Assembly: GCF_030445035.2 (NCBI RefSeq)
Contig: NC_092216.1
Span: 12,153,405 to 12,217,404, forward strand
Direction: 5' to 3'
Length of the DNA: 64,000 bases
Origin: Dasypus novemcinctus
Lineage: Eukaryota; Chordata; Mammalia; Cingulata; Dasypodidae
Shown: positions 46,895 to 59,025 of the stretch, in pieces
Position numbering within the stretch: position 1 is the first letter of the stretch
Layout of the letters: every line of letters begins with the position of its first letter
Position numbers and translations under genes: made by a program
The notes under the pieces: model-generated
Seen by the model: the letters and a program-made list of their open reading frames with translations, nothing else
Database searches by the model: none
What the model was told of the DNA's origin: nothing

Positions 46895-47620
46895 TTCCTC
46901 GCCTTCTGCGGCGTCTGGGGCAGGCGTCCACGCACTAGGCTCCGCGCAAACATGCTACAGCATCATAGTCCCGGGAGTTTGCTGTCCTAGGCGGAACAGA
47001 GCCCGGGACACCCGCACACACGCGCACACACACCGCCCCACCCGGGGTGTGGGAGTCACCTGGACCTCCCCGGGGCGGCTTTCCCTAACCCCCACGCCCC
47101 GGCCTGCTCAGGTGACAGGACTCCAAACCTGTCCTTACAAAGCGGCCGCAGCTCCGGGTCCCACGCAGCCACCACGCCCGGACCCCGGCGGGCAGCGTTT
47201 CCCCACCCGAACCCACTCTCTGCAGAGGCACACAGCTAGGGGACCCAATCCGGCATATGCCGCCCCGCGCCCTTTCTCCCGCTCTGCCTTGGGTGCGTAC
47301 CCCCTCACAAGCCAGTCTGCGACTCGGGGCTCCAGCCTCCGCTACACCTCGGCAAGGGAACCGCCCCCTTCAATGACCCAGTTCGACCCTGGCGCTTGCC
47401 CTGAACAAAGATGGCGCCGCTAGGGACTGTCGAAAGGGTCTCGCGAGATTTCCTTGTAGGACCCAGAGGGCAGGTGCTTACTGGAAGGGTGGTAGATTCG
47501 GGTAGCCTAAGTGGTATTTAGAGAATGCAATCTCCCACCGGAAATGCGCCGTTCCGGTTACTGAGGAAACTACAGCGCCTGCACCAGGGCGGGTTCCTAT
47601 ACATGCCCAGAACGGCGTTG
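46895..47620. promoter_or_regulatory. CpG island, probable TAB3-relic promoter
   Basis: GC- and CpG-rich against an AT-rich background, with no repeat signature. It holds a palindromic TCTCGCGAGA (47439-47448), a motif of housekeeping, often bidirectional promoters, and AAGATGGCGCCGC (47408-47420), a YY1-type site usually close to start sites. It lies about 4 kb upstream of the TAB3-relic start exon on the minus strand, so a TAB3 promoter with a non-coding first exon is the simplest reading. Open frames across it (46719-47423) show no known protein. The retention of CpGs suggests it has been unmethylated in the germ line until recently. Confidence 0.7.
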
Positions 47621-48049
47621 GGAGAGGATCCGCTTCTGAGGATGTTACTTGTCTTCTCAGAGGAGGGAGGCTCTGTCCACACTCCCCTCGCTGTCACTGA
47701 CTATTCTGTGCAGTCTCAGCTAACTCTCCCTTGTTCTTTCCAGTTCATGTTATTAAGATCTTGATTAAGACGGGTGCCACAGCCTTCTATTTTCTGTTAC
47801 CTTATGTGAGCCTTCCAAAACTCATGTTAATCACGTTTTTCCCTGTGTTATTTTAACTCTTTCTTTTTAAATTACTCATCACATTTGTTCAAAGTTGCCT
47901 GATTTGTCAGTACCCAGAGGAGAGATGATCACGGACCTACGCAGCTATTGTTCTGGGATCAGGGACAGAGTCATGGGCTTGTGACCTGTACAGACACTCA
48001 GGGCCTTAGCTTAGAGGGTCCTTGGCTTAATCCCCTGCTATCACTGCCA
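47621..48049. other. no gene recognised
   Basis: The stretch 47955-48055 looks like an older repeat, but I cannot classify it. Confidence 0.35.
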
Positions 48050-48237
48050 TACAGTTTTTTGTTTTTTGTTTTTGTTTTATTAAAAAAATTTATTTATTTA
48101 TTCTCCACCCACCCCCCCTTGTTCTTTTCCCTGCTGTCTGCCATCAGCTCTCCACAGCAGTGTGGGCCAGCTTGCCTTCCTCAGGAGGTTCCCAGTCCAA
48201 GGCAAGCCTAATCACCCGAGCCACATCCACCCCCCCA
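48050..48237 (-). mobile_element. short tRNA-derived SINE, antisense
   Basis: T-rich tail complement (TTATTTATTTATTC) first, then CTTCCTCAGGAGGTTCCCAG and CACCCGAGCCACATCCACCC, the antisense A-box end. Confidence 0.7.
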
Positions 48238-48673
48238 TACAATTGTTAATAATTTCCTTTTAACAGAGTGCCTGAATTTTCGTTTTTTACTGGACCCCAC
48301 AATTTGTGTACCCAGTCCTGCCTGAGGTAAGATGCTGAGAAGTCAAAACAATTCAGCACGGTAAGTTCTAAAAATGAGTACACTGAGAAATGGGAGATGG
48401 GGGAGGGTGTCATATGGTATATCAAAAGGAAACTCTTGAGAGGAGTCTCACAATTAGGAATTAGCCAATTGAATCAGAAAGCAAATACCTCCCTATTTAT
48501 TTTAACAGAGAGGACTTTATATAAAGAATTGATCATTTCTTCACTGAAAAAGTGAGAGGAAGATTCAGCATGTTACAGAAACACATTAGCAACAAATGAG
48601 GGGAACAAAGGGAGGTATTAAGATTATTATAATTAAGTAATTTATAAGTGACATTTTGGGAGGTGAAACACAC

Positions 48674-48836
48674 CTCTAAGGAGGGAGCAGCATCTGGTTG
48701 TTGCAGGTGTCTAGGAGAAGAGCTCCGTGAGGCTGTATCTGCAAATATAGTCAAAGCTGCAATAGATCCAGTACTTTGATGACTGTCATGGGTCATATTT
48801 TGTATTTCACCTTCAGGAGCTTGTTGTGACTTCTGT
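48674..48836 (-). other. exon-like open segment, gene not recognised
   Basis: Between a pyrimidine-rich acceptor (TTTCTGCTATTACTAG, or four bases later ACAG) and donor GAG/GTGTGT lies an open stretch. Using the second acceptor it is exactly 53 codons. It reads KSQQAPEGEIQNMTHD, then STGSIAALTIFADTASRSSS and HLQQPDAAPSLE: serine/threonine-rich, low complexity, like a transcription-factor or chromatin-protein exon. It is not covered by any repeat I recognise. It lies between the TAB3 CpG island and the last UTY exon, on the same strand. I cannot assign the protein; it may be a further Y-linked relic or a chance ORF. Confidence 0.4.
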
Positions 48837-48856
48837 CTAGTAATAGCAGAAAGGCA

Positions 48857-49480
48857 ATGTATTGGTCAGCCAAAAGGATGTAGATGCAAAATACCAGAAA
48901 TCTGTTGGTTTTTATAAAGGGTATTTATTTGGGGTAGGAGCTTACAGTTACCAGGCCATAAAGCATAAGCTACTTCCCTCACCAAAGTCTGTTTTCATGT
49001 GTTGGAGCAAGATGGCTGCCGACATCTGTGGAGGTTCAGGCTTCCTGGGTTCCTCTGGGCTCAGCTCCTCTCTTGTCCCCACAAAGTGAGCTGTAAACTA
49101 TTAGGTGAATGGCTCTGTTTCTCTTCCTGGGGTTTCTGCTGTGTCTAAGCTTTCTCTATTCCTCTGTGTTCTTCTCCTGGCTCAGGTCCTCTTTTCCCAG
49201 GGCTTCCTTCTCTTTCCTCTCTGTGCTAACTTCCTGGGACTCCAGTTTAAGACTTGGGTATCAAACTCCAACATCAAAACTCCATCAAAAAACCCTCAAC
49301 TCTGTCCTTTGCCATGACTTTTATCTGTGAGTTCCAACTCACCAAGGGACTCAATGCCCTACTTATGTGGACCAAAGCCCTAATCATAACTTAATCATGC
49401 CCAGGTACAGACCAGATCACAAATATAATCCAATACCTATTTTTGGAATTCATAACCATATCAAAGGGAGGAAAAGGAGG
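48857..49480 (-). mobile_element. non-autonomous LTR-like repeat, copy 2
   Basis: Inverted relative of 41995-42600: on the minus strand it ends CCCCAAATAAATACCC...CAACAGATTTCTGGTATTTTG...TTGGCTGACCAATAC. It includes GCAGCCATCTTGCTCCAACAC. Confidence 0.6.
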
Positions 49481-50335
49481 TTGATGCAGGAAGGGTAAGG
49501 AGAAACGTTAGAAGTGTTTTGCAAGCCAGTTACTTCAGGACATTAATTTGCATTTTCATCTGTGAGACAGGATTAATCTCTTTAAGTGGGGCTAGGTGGC
49601 AGACTCTTGCGGAAGTCTAGATGTTGGGTTGTTGTTCAGGGCAGGCTTGAAGTTGGGTGGTCATCTCTTCAGGGTGGGAAGAAGACGGGGTGGTCTCCTC
49701 AGGGCAGACCATTACAGGTTTATCATCATCAGTCTATATATGTCTCCATCCAAATCCTCAGAATTCCATTCCTTTCAAATCAATACCCTTGGTTTAACAG
49801 CAGTCACCCTGCAAGGTGGAGTTTCTAGTTTCTATTGTTACTCTGCTATTTCCTCAATGAGATTATGAGTCTGGTTTTCAGAGATCTCAAGTCTGAGGCT
49901 GCATGACACAAGATTTTCTTTCAGAGCTCATATAGAAACTTTCCCATCATTCATGTCGAGATTAAGTTGCAAATTTGGAGCCTTCCATTCATCCCTTTCT
50001 TTTGTAACTGCATTCAGGATATTCAGTAACAGCCAGTCAACCTCACTGAATGTTTTAATTCCACAAACATTCTTTTTTTTCCGTCACAAAACACTTTTAA
50101 GGTGTTAAAAACACTCTAACCCAGATCCTTGCCAGTAGTTGAATCCAGTGGTGATATTTTGCATATCTCTATTGCCAACTCATGACATAGTCGTCTTCAT
50201 TACTGAAAACTGGGTCATCAGTGCCCTCAAATCTAATCAAAGTAGAAAACCAATTGCAAAAAACCCAGAACCAACAGAGAAATCTCATTTTTTATAAACT
50301 GTGTTTCTCAAGAACCACTCCTGATATCATAGTGT
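49481..50335. other. no gene recognised
   Basis: Mixed sequence; 49595-49720 has near-repeats of AGGGCAGGCTTGAAGTTGG-type segments, probably repeat-derived. No exon seen. Confidence 0.35.
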
Positions 50336-50775
50336 ATTAGTCAGAATTCTTTAGGAAAACAGACAGGTAAGAGATATCTGTATATCGTATGAGACTGTAT
50401 AAAATGGTCTCCTGCAACTATGGAGCTGCTCAAAGTCTGAATTACATAGAGAAGGTTGCATAGCAGGACTCCAAAGAAGTTTCTCAAGGAGTTCTCCAGG
50501 AGATGCTGACTATTTGAAGTAAAGATGTTGATTCTCTCCCTGAATGCTGAAATTGCTTGTGGTTTTAAAGCCTTCAACTTATTCGGATGAGACTTAAGTT
50601 ACTGCTGAAGGCAGTCTCCTCAGTTGATTATAGATGCAGTCAGCCATAGAAGCAATCAACTCAAGGGTAATTAAAGTCCATGAAATGTTCTTGTATTTCA
50701 ATTAACCCAGTGCTTGCTTGACCAATCAACTGGGTGCCATTACCTGGCCAAGTTGATAAATTAGCCTAACCATCA
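50336..50775 (-). mobile_element. MaLR-type LTR (MLT1-like)
   Basis: Starts GTGTATTAGTCAGAATTCTTT and ends TTGATAAATTAGCCTAACCATCAC, the inverted equivalent of the element at 38885-39262. Confidence 0.7.
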
Positions 50776-52012
50776 CAAATCTCTAAGAATAGTCTGTAGG
50801 GAACAACTCTAGGAAAGTATTTTCAAAGAAGTTGGAGAAAAAAAATCTTAAAATATTAACTCAAGTGGAATGTGTTAAAAATATTTTACAACTGATGATG
50901 AAAAAACCTTAATGGAAACATTCATAAAGCTTTTGTTATTCATATTATTCATTAGCAAAAAAAAAAATCATATGCCATTATTATGAACTTAGTCATTAGT
51001 TCCATGAATTTTTATCAGAAATGTAAAGCTTAATACCCTGACTTGCCCTACCACACAGCAACAGTGATGTTTTATTGCAATTTTCTGAGCTGAGGGCTAA
51101 GAATCTAGTTTTTCTGAATGAGAAGGCCAAAAATTAACCACGTCACTGTCCATTAATTGGCCTTTGAAATTTTGTGGCATGCTTCATAATGTTTCTTAAT
51201 CAATTCAACCACAAATTACTAGGCAAGTTAGAACTAATATAAAAAATACCTAACACAAAATCGTATCATGACATTTTTAATTATAAGTAACATGAAGCCA
51301 CCTGGTATGCTTCCCATGTTGTCCAAAGTAAAAGAACTTTTACTACAAAAACTACATGCAACTATTTTATTTTTACACTTACCAACACAAATTCATGGAA
51401 ATTAAATTATTCTCTTGTTTTACATGCTAGGACTTACATAATGTCCTCAATTCAACCTCTTGCCTTATAAGACTTAAGGTATTTACTATATGACTTTACA
51501 GAACAAGTTTGCTACTTTACACATTAGGGAATTGTAAATTACATTTTTTGAAAAACAAAACATAATGTAATAGAGAACAAAATATAAGTGTATCACAGAT
51601 TTTAAGTATTGGTCATGACATTTTGATTATACACAATAAATTATTTCAATTGTGATGGAAAACCTCTGGAAAAACAACCGTCTTGCAATAAACAGGATGA
51701 AGATCTGTTTTATAAACAGTCATAAGTGGCTTCATTCACTCAGTACTCTAATGACACACTCATTTCTAATTTACAATCTTCTGTTTTGGGTCATTATATA
51801 TGAAAAGAATAAAAGCACACTGGGAAATCAAGTTAACACTCCAAGCTAAATTACAAAACTAACTCAACATTTTTACTCATGGCAACTAATATAACTGGGA
51901 TACAAGAACTTCATTCATTTTAAATGGAAAGACTCTGTTTTCTCCCTGCATATTTCATATTTGATAAACTATATTTTTTCAATTGTACAAGATATGTTAG
52001 TTCAAAAATCAC
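50776..52012. other. no gene recognised; JmjC exons absent
   Basis: AT-rich DNA where further 3' exons of the UTY relic would be expected. I looked for the JmjC-domain exons on the minus strand and did not find them. Confidence 0.5.
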
Positions 52013-52160
52013 CTGGTGTTCAATTCCCTAGAATTTTCATATATAGTTTAACTGTTTTTATACCTAGTATGTATGACCCACATGGCTTAGAAGATTTCCT
52101 GCTAATACAACCCACACAAAAGCAGGAAGTTTGGTCAGCTCATGTAGCTGAAATCTCCAC
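52013..52160 (-). pseudogene. UTY: UTY exon before the JmjC domain, frameshifted
   Basis: 148 bp, acceptor TTTATTTCAG, donor CACCAG/GTGATT. It reads [16 protein letters not shown] and [12 protein letters not shown] one-base deletion after HVGHT puts TAG in frame at once. The DNA after the shift still follows the family pattern to the donor. Confidence 0.92.
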
Positions 52161-52630
52161 CTGAAATAAAAGAGCAGATTAAAAGTAAAACCATGGTGCA
52201 AACATTTGTGAGATACAGTGTAGTCATTGCCTCATAAATCTCATGTTCCAATCAGAAAAGCAATTAAATCTATATTTTACCACTACAGTTTCATGAAGTA
52301 CTGGACTACTGAATTTTTACCAAGAAAAATTTCTAACAAGTATTGATAGTGTAAAAAAGTTTACTAAAAACAAATGTAGTAAATGAAAGAAATTATTTAC
52401 ATTTTATTTTATACTTAACATATAGTGAGGGGTTTTAAATTCATAAGAAAGAAGAAAAAGTCTAATTGCAAAATCTCTTAAAATAATTTAAGACTACTAC
52501 AGTTTTCTGGTAAATCTTTATAAATTGAAATAATAATGACTAGAAATAAATGACAGTATGAAACGAGACAATTTCCAGTCCCATAATTCTTATTGCTCTA
52601 GTTCAAGGAGATACTCCTGGTGAAATTTAC

Positions 52631-52705
52631 TTTTTATCACCTGAAAGGTCATTATTGGTCCCAAACTGTATGGTTTTAAATGGTCCTATCTTCCTCTACC
52701 CAGAC
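52631..52705 (-). pseudogene. UTY: UTY exon (KTIKFGTN-type segment), stop codon
   Basis: 75 bp, acceptor TCTTTTTTTAAG, donor GTAAAT. The DNA GGACCATTTAAAACCATAC...TTTGGGACCAATAATGACC corresponds to the GPFKTIKFGTNIDLSDDKK region. A TAG falls in the former arginine run (GGGTAGAGG). Confidence 0.9.
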
Positions 52706-52771
52706 CTTAAAAAAAGAATACTAAATTCATGCCTTTTAACAGAAATCAATGTGGATCCCAAAGTTACGTAC

Positions 52772-52834
52772 TTATCTGAAAATGTGGATTCATTATCTGA
52801 ATAGTCTTTGTAATGTTCTTTTCTCATTTTCTTC
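52772..52834 (-). pseudogene. UTY: UTY exon (EENEKR segment), 2-bp deletion
   Basis: 63 bp, acceptor AACTATAG, donor GTACGT. It starts GAAGAAAATGAGAAAAGAA (EENEKR) and then loses two bases relative to the family, shifting the frame. The following DNA still matches the acidic/serine-rich segment (CAGATAATGAATCCACA). Confidence 0.88.
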
Positions 52835-53559
52835 CTATAGTTTAAGCAAAAACATTCCTGCTTAGAATTTTATACCTTTCCTAATTCACCTAAATAAATG
52901 CTCATTTCTTCATGAGTAGTCTTTGTTCAGAAACTAATTTTCTAAAGGCTCATTTCATATGAAAATATATTTAATGGTCACAAGAAAATGCAAAGCTCAA
53001 TAACATACTACTAAAACTTTTGCATCCACCACAAAATTAATATAATGTCAGGAAGTAGGATAATTTATGAGGGAAGTATGTACCTATTCTAAATTTACTT
53101 TCAAAAAGTTTTCTAAGTGACATCAATTTTATTTAAAGTGATATGAAGTGAATTTTAAGAATATATGAAAAATGAAACAACAGTATGAGAAGTGAGAAAT
53201 ATAAATAATTAAGGGGGAAAAAAAGATTATGCCATAAGTAAAAAAATACTCTGGAGATTAAGACCTAAATTAATCTTTGCTTCCCTCTACAAATATTATT
53301 TAAAGGAGGAAATTGCTTATACATGCTACAAATTCTAGAAGATAATCCTCTTTTTTATTATGCCTTTCCCGTGTAAATTACACTAACAATGGCAAGGGCA
53401 TATAGAAAAAGTTCTTCAAAGATTAATTTTTTTTGAGACAATGTTATACATATTAAAACATTTACATTGTATTAAGTACTACATAAAATCAATTAAGTAA
53501 GTAGGTAAAAATGGATGTTATTTTTCTGAAAGGGTATAAGAGCATGCAATATGGAAAGG

Positions 53560-54705
53560 ACAGTATCTTCAATAAATAGAGCTGGGACAACTGCACTTTT
53601 ACGTGATGAAAAAAGTTGGACCACACATGGCACACCATGGAAAATTATCTCAAAATGGAACAATTCTATTTAAGGGCTAAAACTATAAAAATTCTTAGAA
53701 GAAAATGCAGTAGTAAGTTTTTTTTTTTACTTTGGATAAAGTAATGGTTTCTAAGAACTGTCCAGTCATACACATAAAAACAAAAACAACACAAAACTGA
53801 ACTTCATCAAAACTTAGAATTTTGAGCTTTCACGGACGCTGACAAGAAAGTGAAAAGAAAACCACAGAAAGAAAGAAAAGATTTGCAAATTAAATATCTA
53901 AAATGGTACTTGTATCTGGAATGTATAAAGAACTCCTATAACTCAACAACAAAGAGGTAACACAATTTAGCAATGTGCAAAGCATCTGAATAAATATTTC
54001 TCTAAAAGATAAACAAAGGGCCTTATGATAAGCACATGAGCTGCTCCACATCTTGAGGAAGTGGAGAAATGCAAACCAAAATTGCAATGAGAAAGACCAC
54101 TATCATGCCCACTAAGAGCTATGACAAAAAATAGAACTAGAAAGTGTTGCCTGATACATGGAAGAAATGGAACTCTCCTACACAGGCACTGGGAAAGGAG
54201 AACAGTGCATCCATGTTGAAAAATATTCTGACATTTCCTCTAAATGTTAACCATAGAGTTATTCTATGACCCAACAACCCCATTCCTAGGTATATAACAA
54301 ATGAAATGAAAACATGCCCACAGTAAATCCTGTTCATGTTCATAGCAATATTATGCACAGTATCAAAAGGACAAAATATAGTATTATCCAAATTTTGGCA
54401 ATAAAAAAATGAAGTGATGATACATTCTAAAACATGGTAGAACCTTAAAAATATTATTAGTCAATAAAGTGAAAAGGGGATAGTCATTAAAGGTTATATA
54501 TTTTATTATTCTATTTACATGCCCTGTCCAAATAGGCAAATCCAAAGAGACAAAAATTAGAGTACCAGTTGCCAGACATTGGCGGTGAGAGGAAATGGGA
54601 AGACACAAGGCTTCCTTTGAGGTGATGAAAATGCTTTAAAATTCATTGTGGTGATGAGGGTTGTACAACTCTGAATATACTGAGGAAAGTTGAAAGCTAT
54701 TATAA
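53560..54705 (+). mobile_element. L1 ORF2 3' end and 3' UTR
   Basis: ACTATAAAAATTCTTAGAAG, TCATGCCCACTAAGAGCTATG and ATGACCCAACAACCCCATTCCTAGG are late ORF2 landmarks. The element ends with an A-rich tail near 54700 inside a UTY relic intron. Confidence 0.75.
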
Positions 54706-54792
54706 AAAGAAATGGGTACTTTTCCACCCAAGCTTTTATTCATCATTTATCTATTGTCAAAGATACAGTATCTTTTTCTTTGCTTTTTTTTT

Positions 54793-55119
54793 TTTTTAAG
54801 ATTTATTTTTATTTATTTAATTCCCCTCCCCCCTGGTTGTCTGTTCTCTGTGTCTATTTGCTGCGTCTTGCTTCTTTGTCCGCTTCTGTTGTCGTCAGCG
54901 GCACGGGAAGTGTGGGCGGCACCTTTCCTCGGCAGGCTGCTCCCTCCTTTGCGCTGGGCGGCTCTCCCCATGGGTGCACTCCTTGCGCGTGGGGCCCCCC
55001 CACGTGGGGGACACCCCTGCGTGGCAGGGCACTCCTTGCACGCATCAGCACTGCGCCTGGGCCAGCTCCACACGGGTCAAGGAGGCCCGGGGCTTGAACC
55101 GCGGACCTCCCATGTGGTA
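54793..55119 (-). mobile_element. DAS-type SINE, head truncated
   Basis: Antisense copy with T-rich tail complement and the GC-rich body. It stops at CCCATGTGGTAG, before the end of the tRNA-like head. CpGs are well kept. Confidence 0.9.
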
Positions 55120-55159
55120 GAATACTCTTCTAAGATTTCTGATTTTGCCATTCTCACTG

Positions 55160-55350
55160 ATTTTTTTTTTAAGAAAGTATTGGGGATTGAACCCAGGACC
55201 TCATAGAAGAGAAGCAGGCACTCAACCATTTAGCTACATACACTCCCCAATTTTTGTTGCTGTTGTTATTAGGAGGTACTGGGGATAAAAGCTCGGATCT
55301 TGTACATGGGAAGCTCATCTGCTCCCCTTCATTAATTTCTGAGCTACATC
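55160..55350 (-). mobile_element. two short tRNA-derived SINEs, antisense
   Basis: GGGGATTGAACCCAGGACCTC ... CATTTAGCTACATACACTCCCC, then GGGGATAAAAGCTCGGATC ... GAGCTACATCTGCTCCCC. Each contains complements of both promoter boxes. Confidence 0.75.
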
Positions 55351-55393
55351 TGCTCCCCTTCTTTAATTTTTAGGATGATTTAAATGTGTACCT

Positions 55394-55797
55394 CTGGGAA
55401 GCAGACATGGCTCAACTGATAGAACATCTGTCATGTGGGAGGTCCAGAGTTACACCCCAGGATCTCCTGACCCATGTGGGGAGGTGGCCCATGTGCAGCA
55501 CTGCTGTACTCCAGGAGTGCTATGCCATGCAGTGGTGTCCCCCACGTAGGGCAGCCCCACATGCAAGGAGTGCGCCCAGGATCAAGCCACCCCACAAGAA
55601 AAAAATGCAGCCCACCCAGGAGTGGCATCACACACATGGAGAACTGATATACCAAGATGATGTAACAGAAAGAGACACAGATTACCAGTGCTGACGAGAA
55701 TGCAGGAGGACACAGAAGAACACACAGTGAATGGACACGAGAGCAAACAACCAGGGGGGAGAGGGGAATGGGGGCGGGGAATAAATTTTTAAAAATA
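55394..55797 (+). mobile_element. DAS-type SINE, older copy
   Basis: Complete layout but with many CpG losses. The flanks AAATGTGTACCTC and AAATGTATACTTC look like a mutated target duplication. It faces the head-truncated copy at 54.8 kb. Confidence 0.85.
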
Positions 55798-55799
55798 AA

Positions 55800-56339
55800 A
55801 AATGTATACTTCCTAAATATCTGTAAATTTTTTCACACTTAATGTTGATTGCTTCAAAATATAATAAAATAAACTTTATCTTTTTGCAATCTGTTCCAAA
55901 TATAGTAAAACAGTTTACCTTAATCTTTGATAGCTGTTTATTATTCTTTTCTGACAATACATAATCATGTAGATGAAGAATTTAAAAGTATGAACAATTA
56001 ACATAAAAAAATGGGCACTCTACCGCTCACAAAAATTACATTTTTATTATTACAGCTTTTATTATGATTTTATAGGACACAGGAAGTATTGCTCAGAAAA
56101 GAACACAATATTCAATTTAATTATATCACCTAGATAAAAAATGTGAACTGAGAGTAGACTTTCATTTTCCAAACATAAATGAGTAGCAGATTATAAATTT
56201 AAAGGTTTTAATCATTTCAGGTATAAATTTTTGATGAATTTTAAAACAATAAAGACCAGCATTTAAGAAATAACATTTCTGCAATTTTAAATCTATGATA
56301 CTATTCTGAAGTTCTGTTTAATAGCCATCCCAGGGTCCA
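55800..56339. other. UTY relic intron
   Basis: AT-rich; nothing recognised. Confidence 0.45.
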
Positions 56340-56790
56340 CAGGCTGGAGGAATAGAGTATGGATTAGAGTGGACTTACTGATATTCTACTATGGAACTAT
56401 TGTGATTAGTAATAGAAGAAATTGTAGCATTGATGTGGAGAAAGTGGCCATGGTAGCTGCTGAGGGTAGGGAGAGGGAAGAAGACATATGTGGGGCATTT
56501 TCAGGACTTGGAGTTGTCCTGGGTGGTGCTGCAGGGACAGATGCTGGACATTGTATGTCCTGCCATGGCCCACTGGGTGGACTGGGGGAGAGTGTAAACT
56601 ACAATGTAAACCACTATCCATGTGGTGCAGCAGTGCCCCAAAGTGTATTCACCAAATTCATGAATGTGCCACGATGATTTAAGATGCTGTTGATGTGGGA
56701 GGAGTCGGGTAAGGGGGGCGGGGGGTATTTGGGACCTCATATTTTTTAAATTTAACATTTATAAAAAAAAAAGAGAGAAAAAAAAAACAC
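56340..56790 (+). mobile_element. L1 3' UTR copy
   Basis: Direct counterpart of the inverted copy at 38150-38665: GGACTTGGAGTTGTCCTGGG, GGGACAGATGCTGGACATTG, AGAGTGTAAACTACAATG, a G-rich end and an A-rich tail. Confidence 0.8.
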
Positions 56791-57111
56791 AATGGAAACA
56801 TGCCTGCATGTGTGAAACACACAGATAATTCTCTTCTTAATTACAAGTGATAATCTGCAAATATTAAGTAGAAGTGGTTTATCCATCTAAATAGAAATGT
56901 TACACAAATGAGGGAGAAACCTTGTTAAGACTAATTTTTATTTCTATATAATCATGTGTATTTAATCAAGTTAAAATTTATGCAAGTCTTAAGTTAAATA
57001 TGTTTGCAAATTACAAAACTTATGTATAAATTATATGCATAAAACATTATGTTACTGCAATCATATGCCCTTTTAAAACTCCAATAAAAAATCTCCAAAA
57101 TGAATACTTAC

Positions 57112-57260
57112 TCTCAAAGATTCCTGGAATGAGGCAGACTGGTACTGTGCATATTTAGCAATTGCAGTATGAGATCTATTACTTTCACAACGCCATAATT
57201 TCTTTGTTTCTGTGGGATCCCAGTTTTCATCTGCTGGTTGCAACAACTGTGTCCTCACTT
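57112..57260 (-). pseudogene. UTY: UTY exon ([11 protein letters not shown] segment), open
   Basis: 149 bp, acceptor AAAATTTAG, donor AGA/GTAAGT. It reads [16 protein letters not shown], then KKLW and [23 protein letters not shown], very close to KDM6A/UTY. The exon itself has no stop. It starts one base into a codon, but the only upstream exon present ends on a codon boundary, so the frame fails once the missing exon is skipped. Confidence 0.95.
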
Positions 57261-57263
57261 CTA

Positions 57264-58920
<1,657 letters not shown>

Positions 58921-58924
58921 TTTT

Positions 58925-59025
58925 CGGCTTGTTTTTTTTTTCTCAGGAGGCAAGGAGAACCCAAGCCAGGACCTCCCATGTGGGAGCTGGGCATTCAACA
59001 ACTCGAGCCACATCTTCTCCCCCCA
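58925..59025 (-). mobile_element. short tRNA-derived SINE, antisense
   Basis: TTTCTCAGGAGGCAAGGAGAACC ... AACTCGAGCCACATCTTCTCCCC. Confidence 0.7.

Larger units (their letters stand above)
52161..53555. other. UTY relic introns
   Basis: Apart from the two exons at 52631-52705 and 52772-52834, AT-rich intronic DNA with no other recognisable feature. Confidence 0.5.

Noticed and set aside
46719-47423. 234-residue protein over the CpG island
   Set aside because: An arginine/proline-rich chance frame in GC-rich DNA with no homology I recognise; promoter reading fits better.
38150-56790. Large inverted repeat or Y palindrome (38.2 kb versus 56.5 kb)
   Set aside because: Only a ~450 bp L1 3' UTR is shared; flanks differ, so these are two insertions and not palindrome arms.
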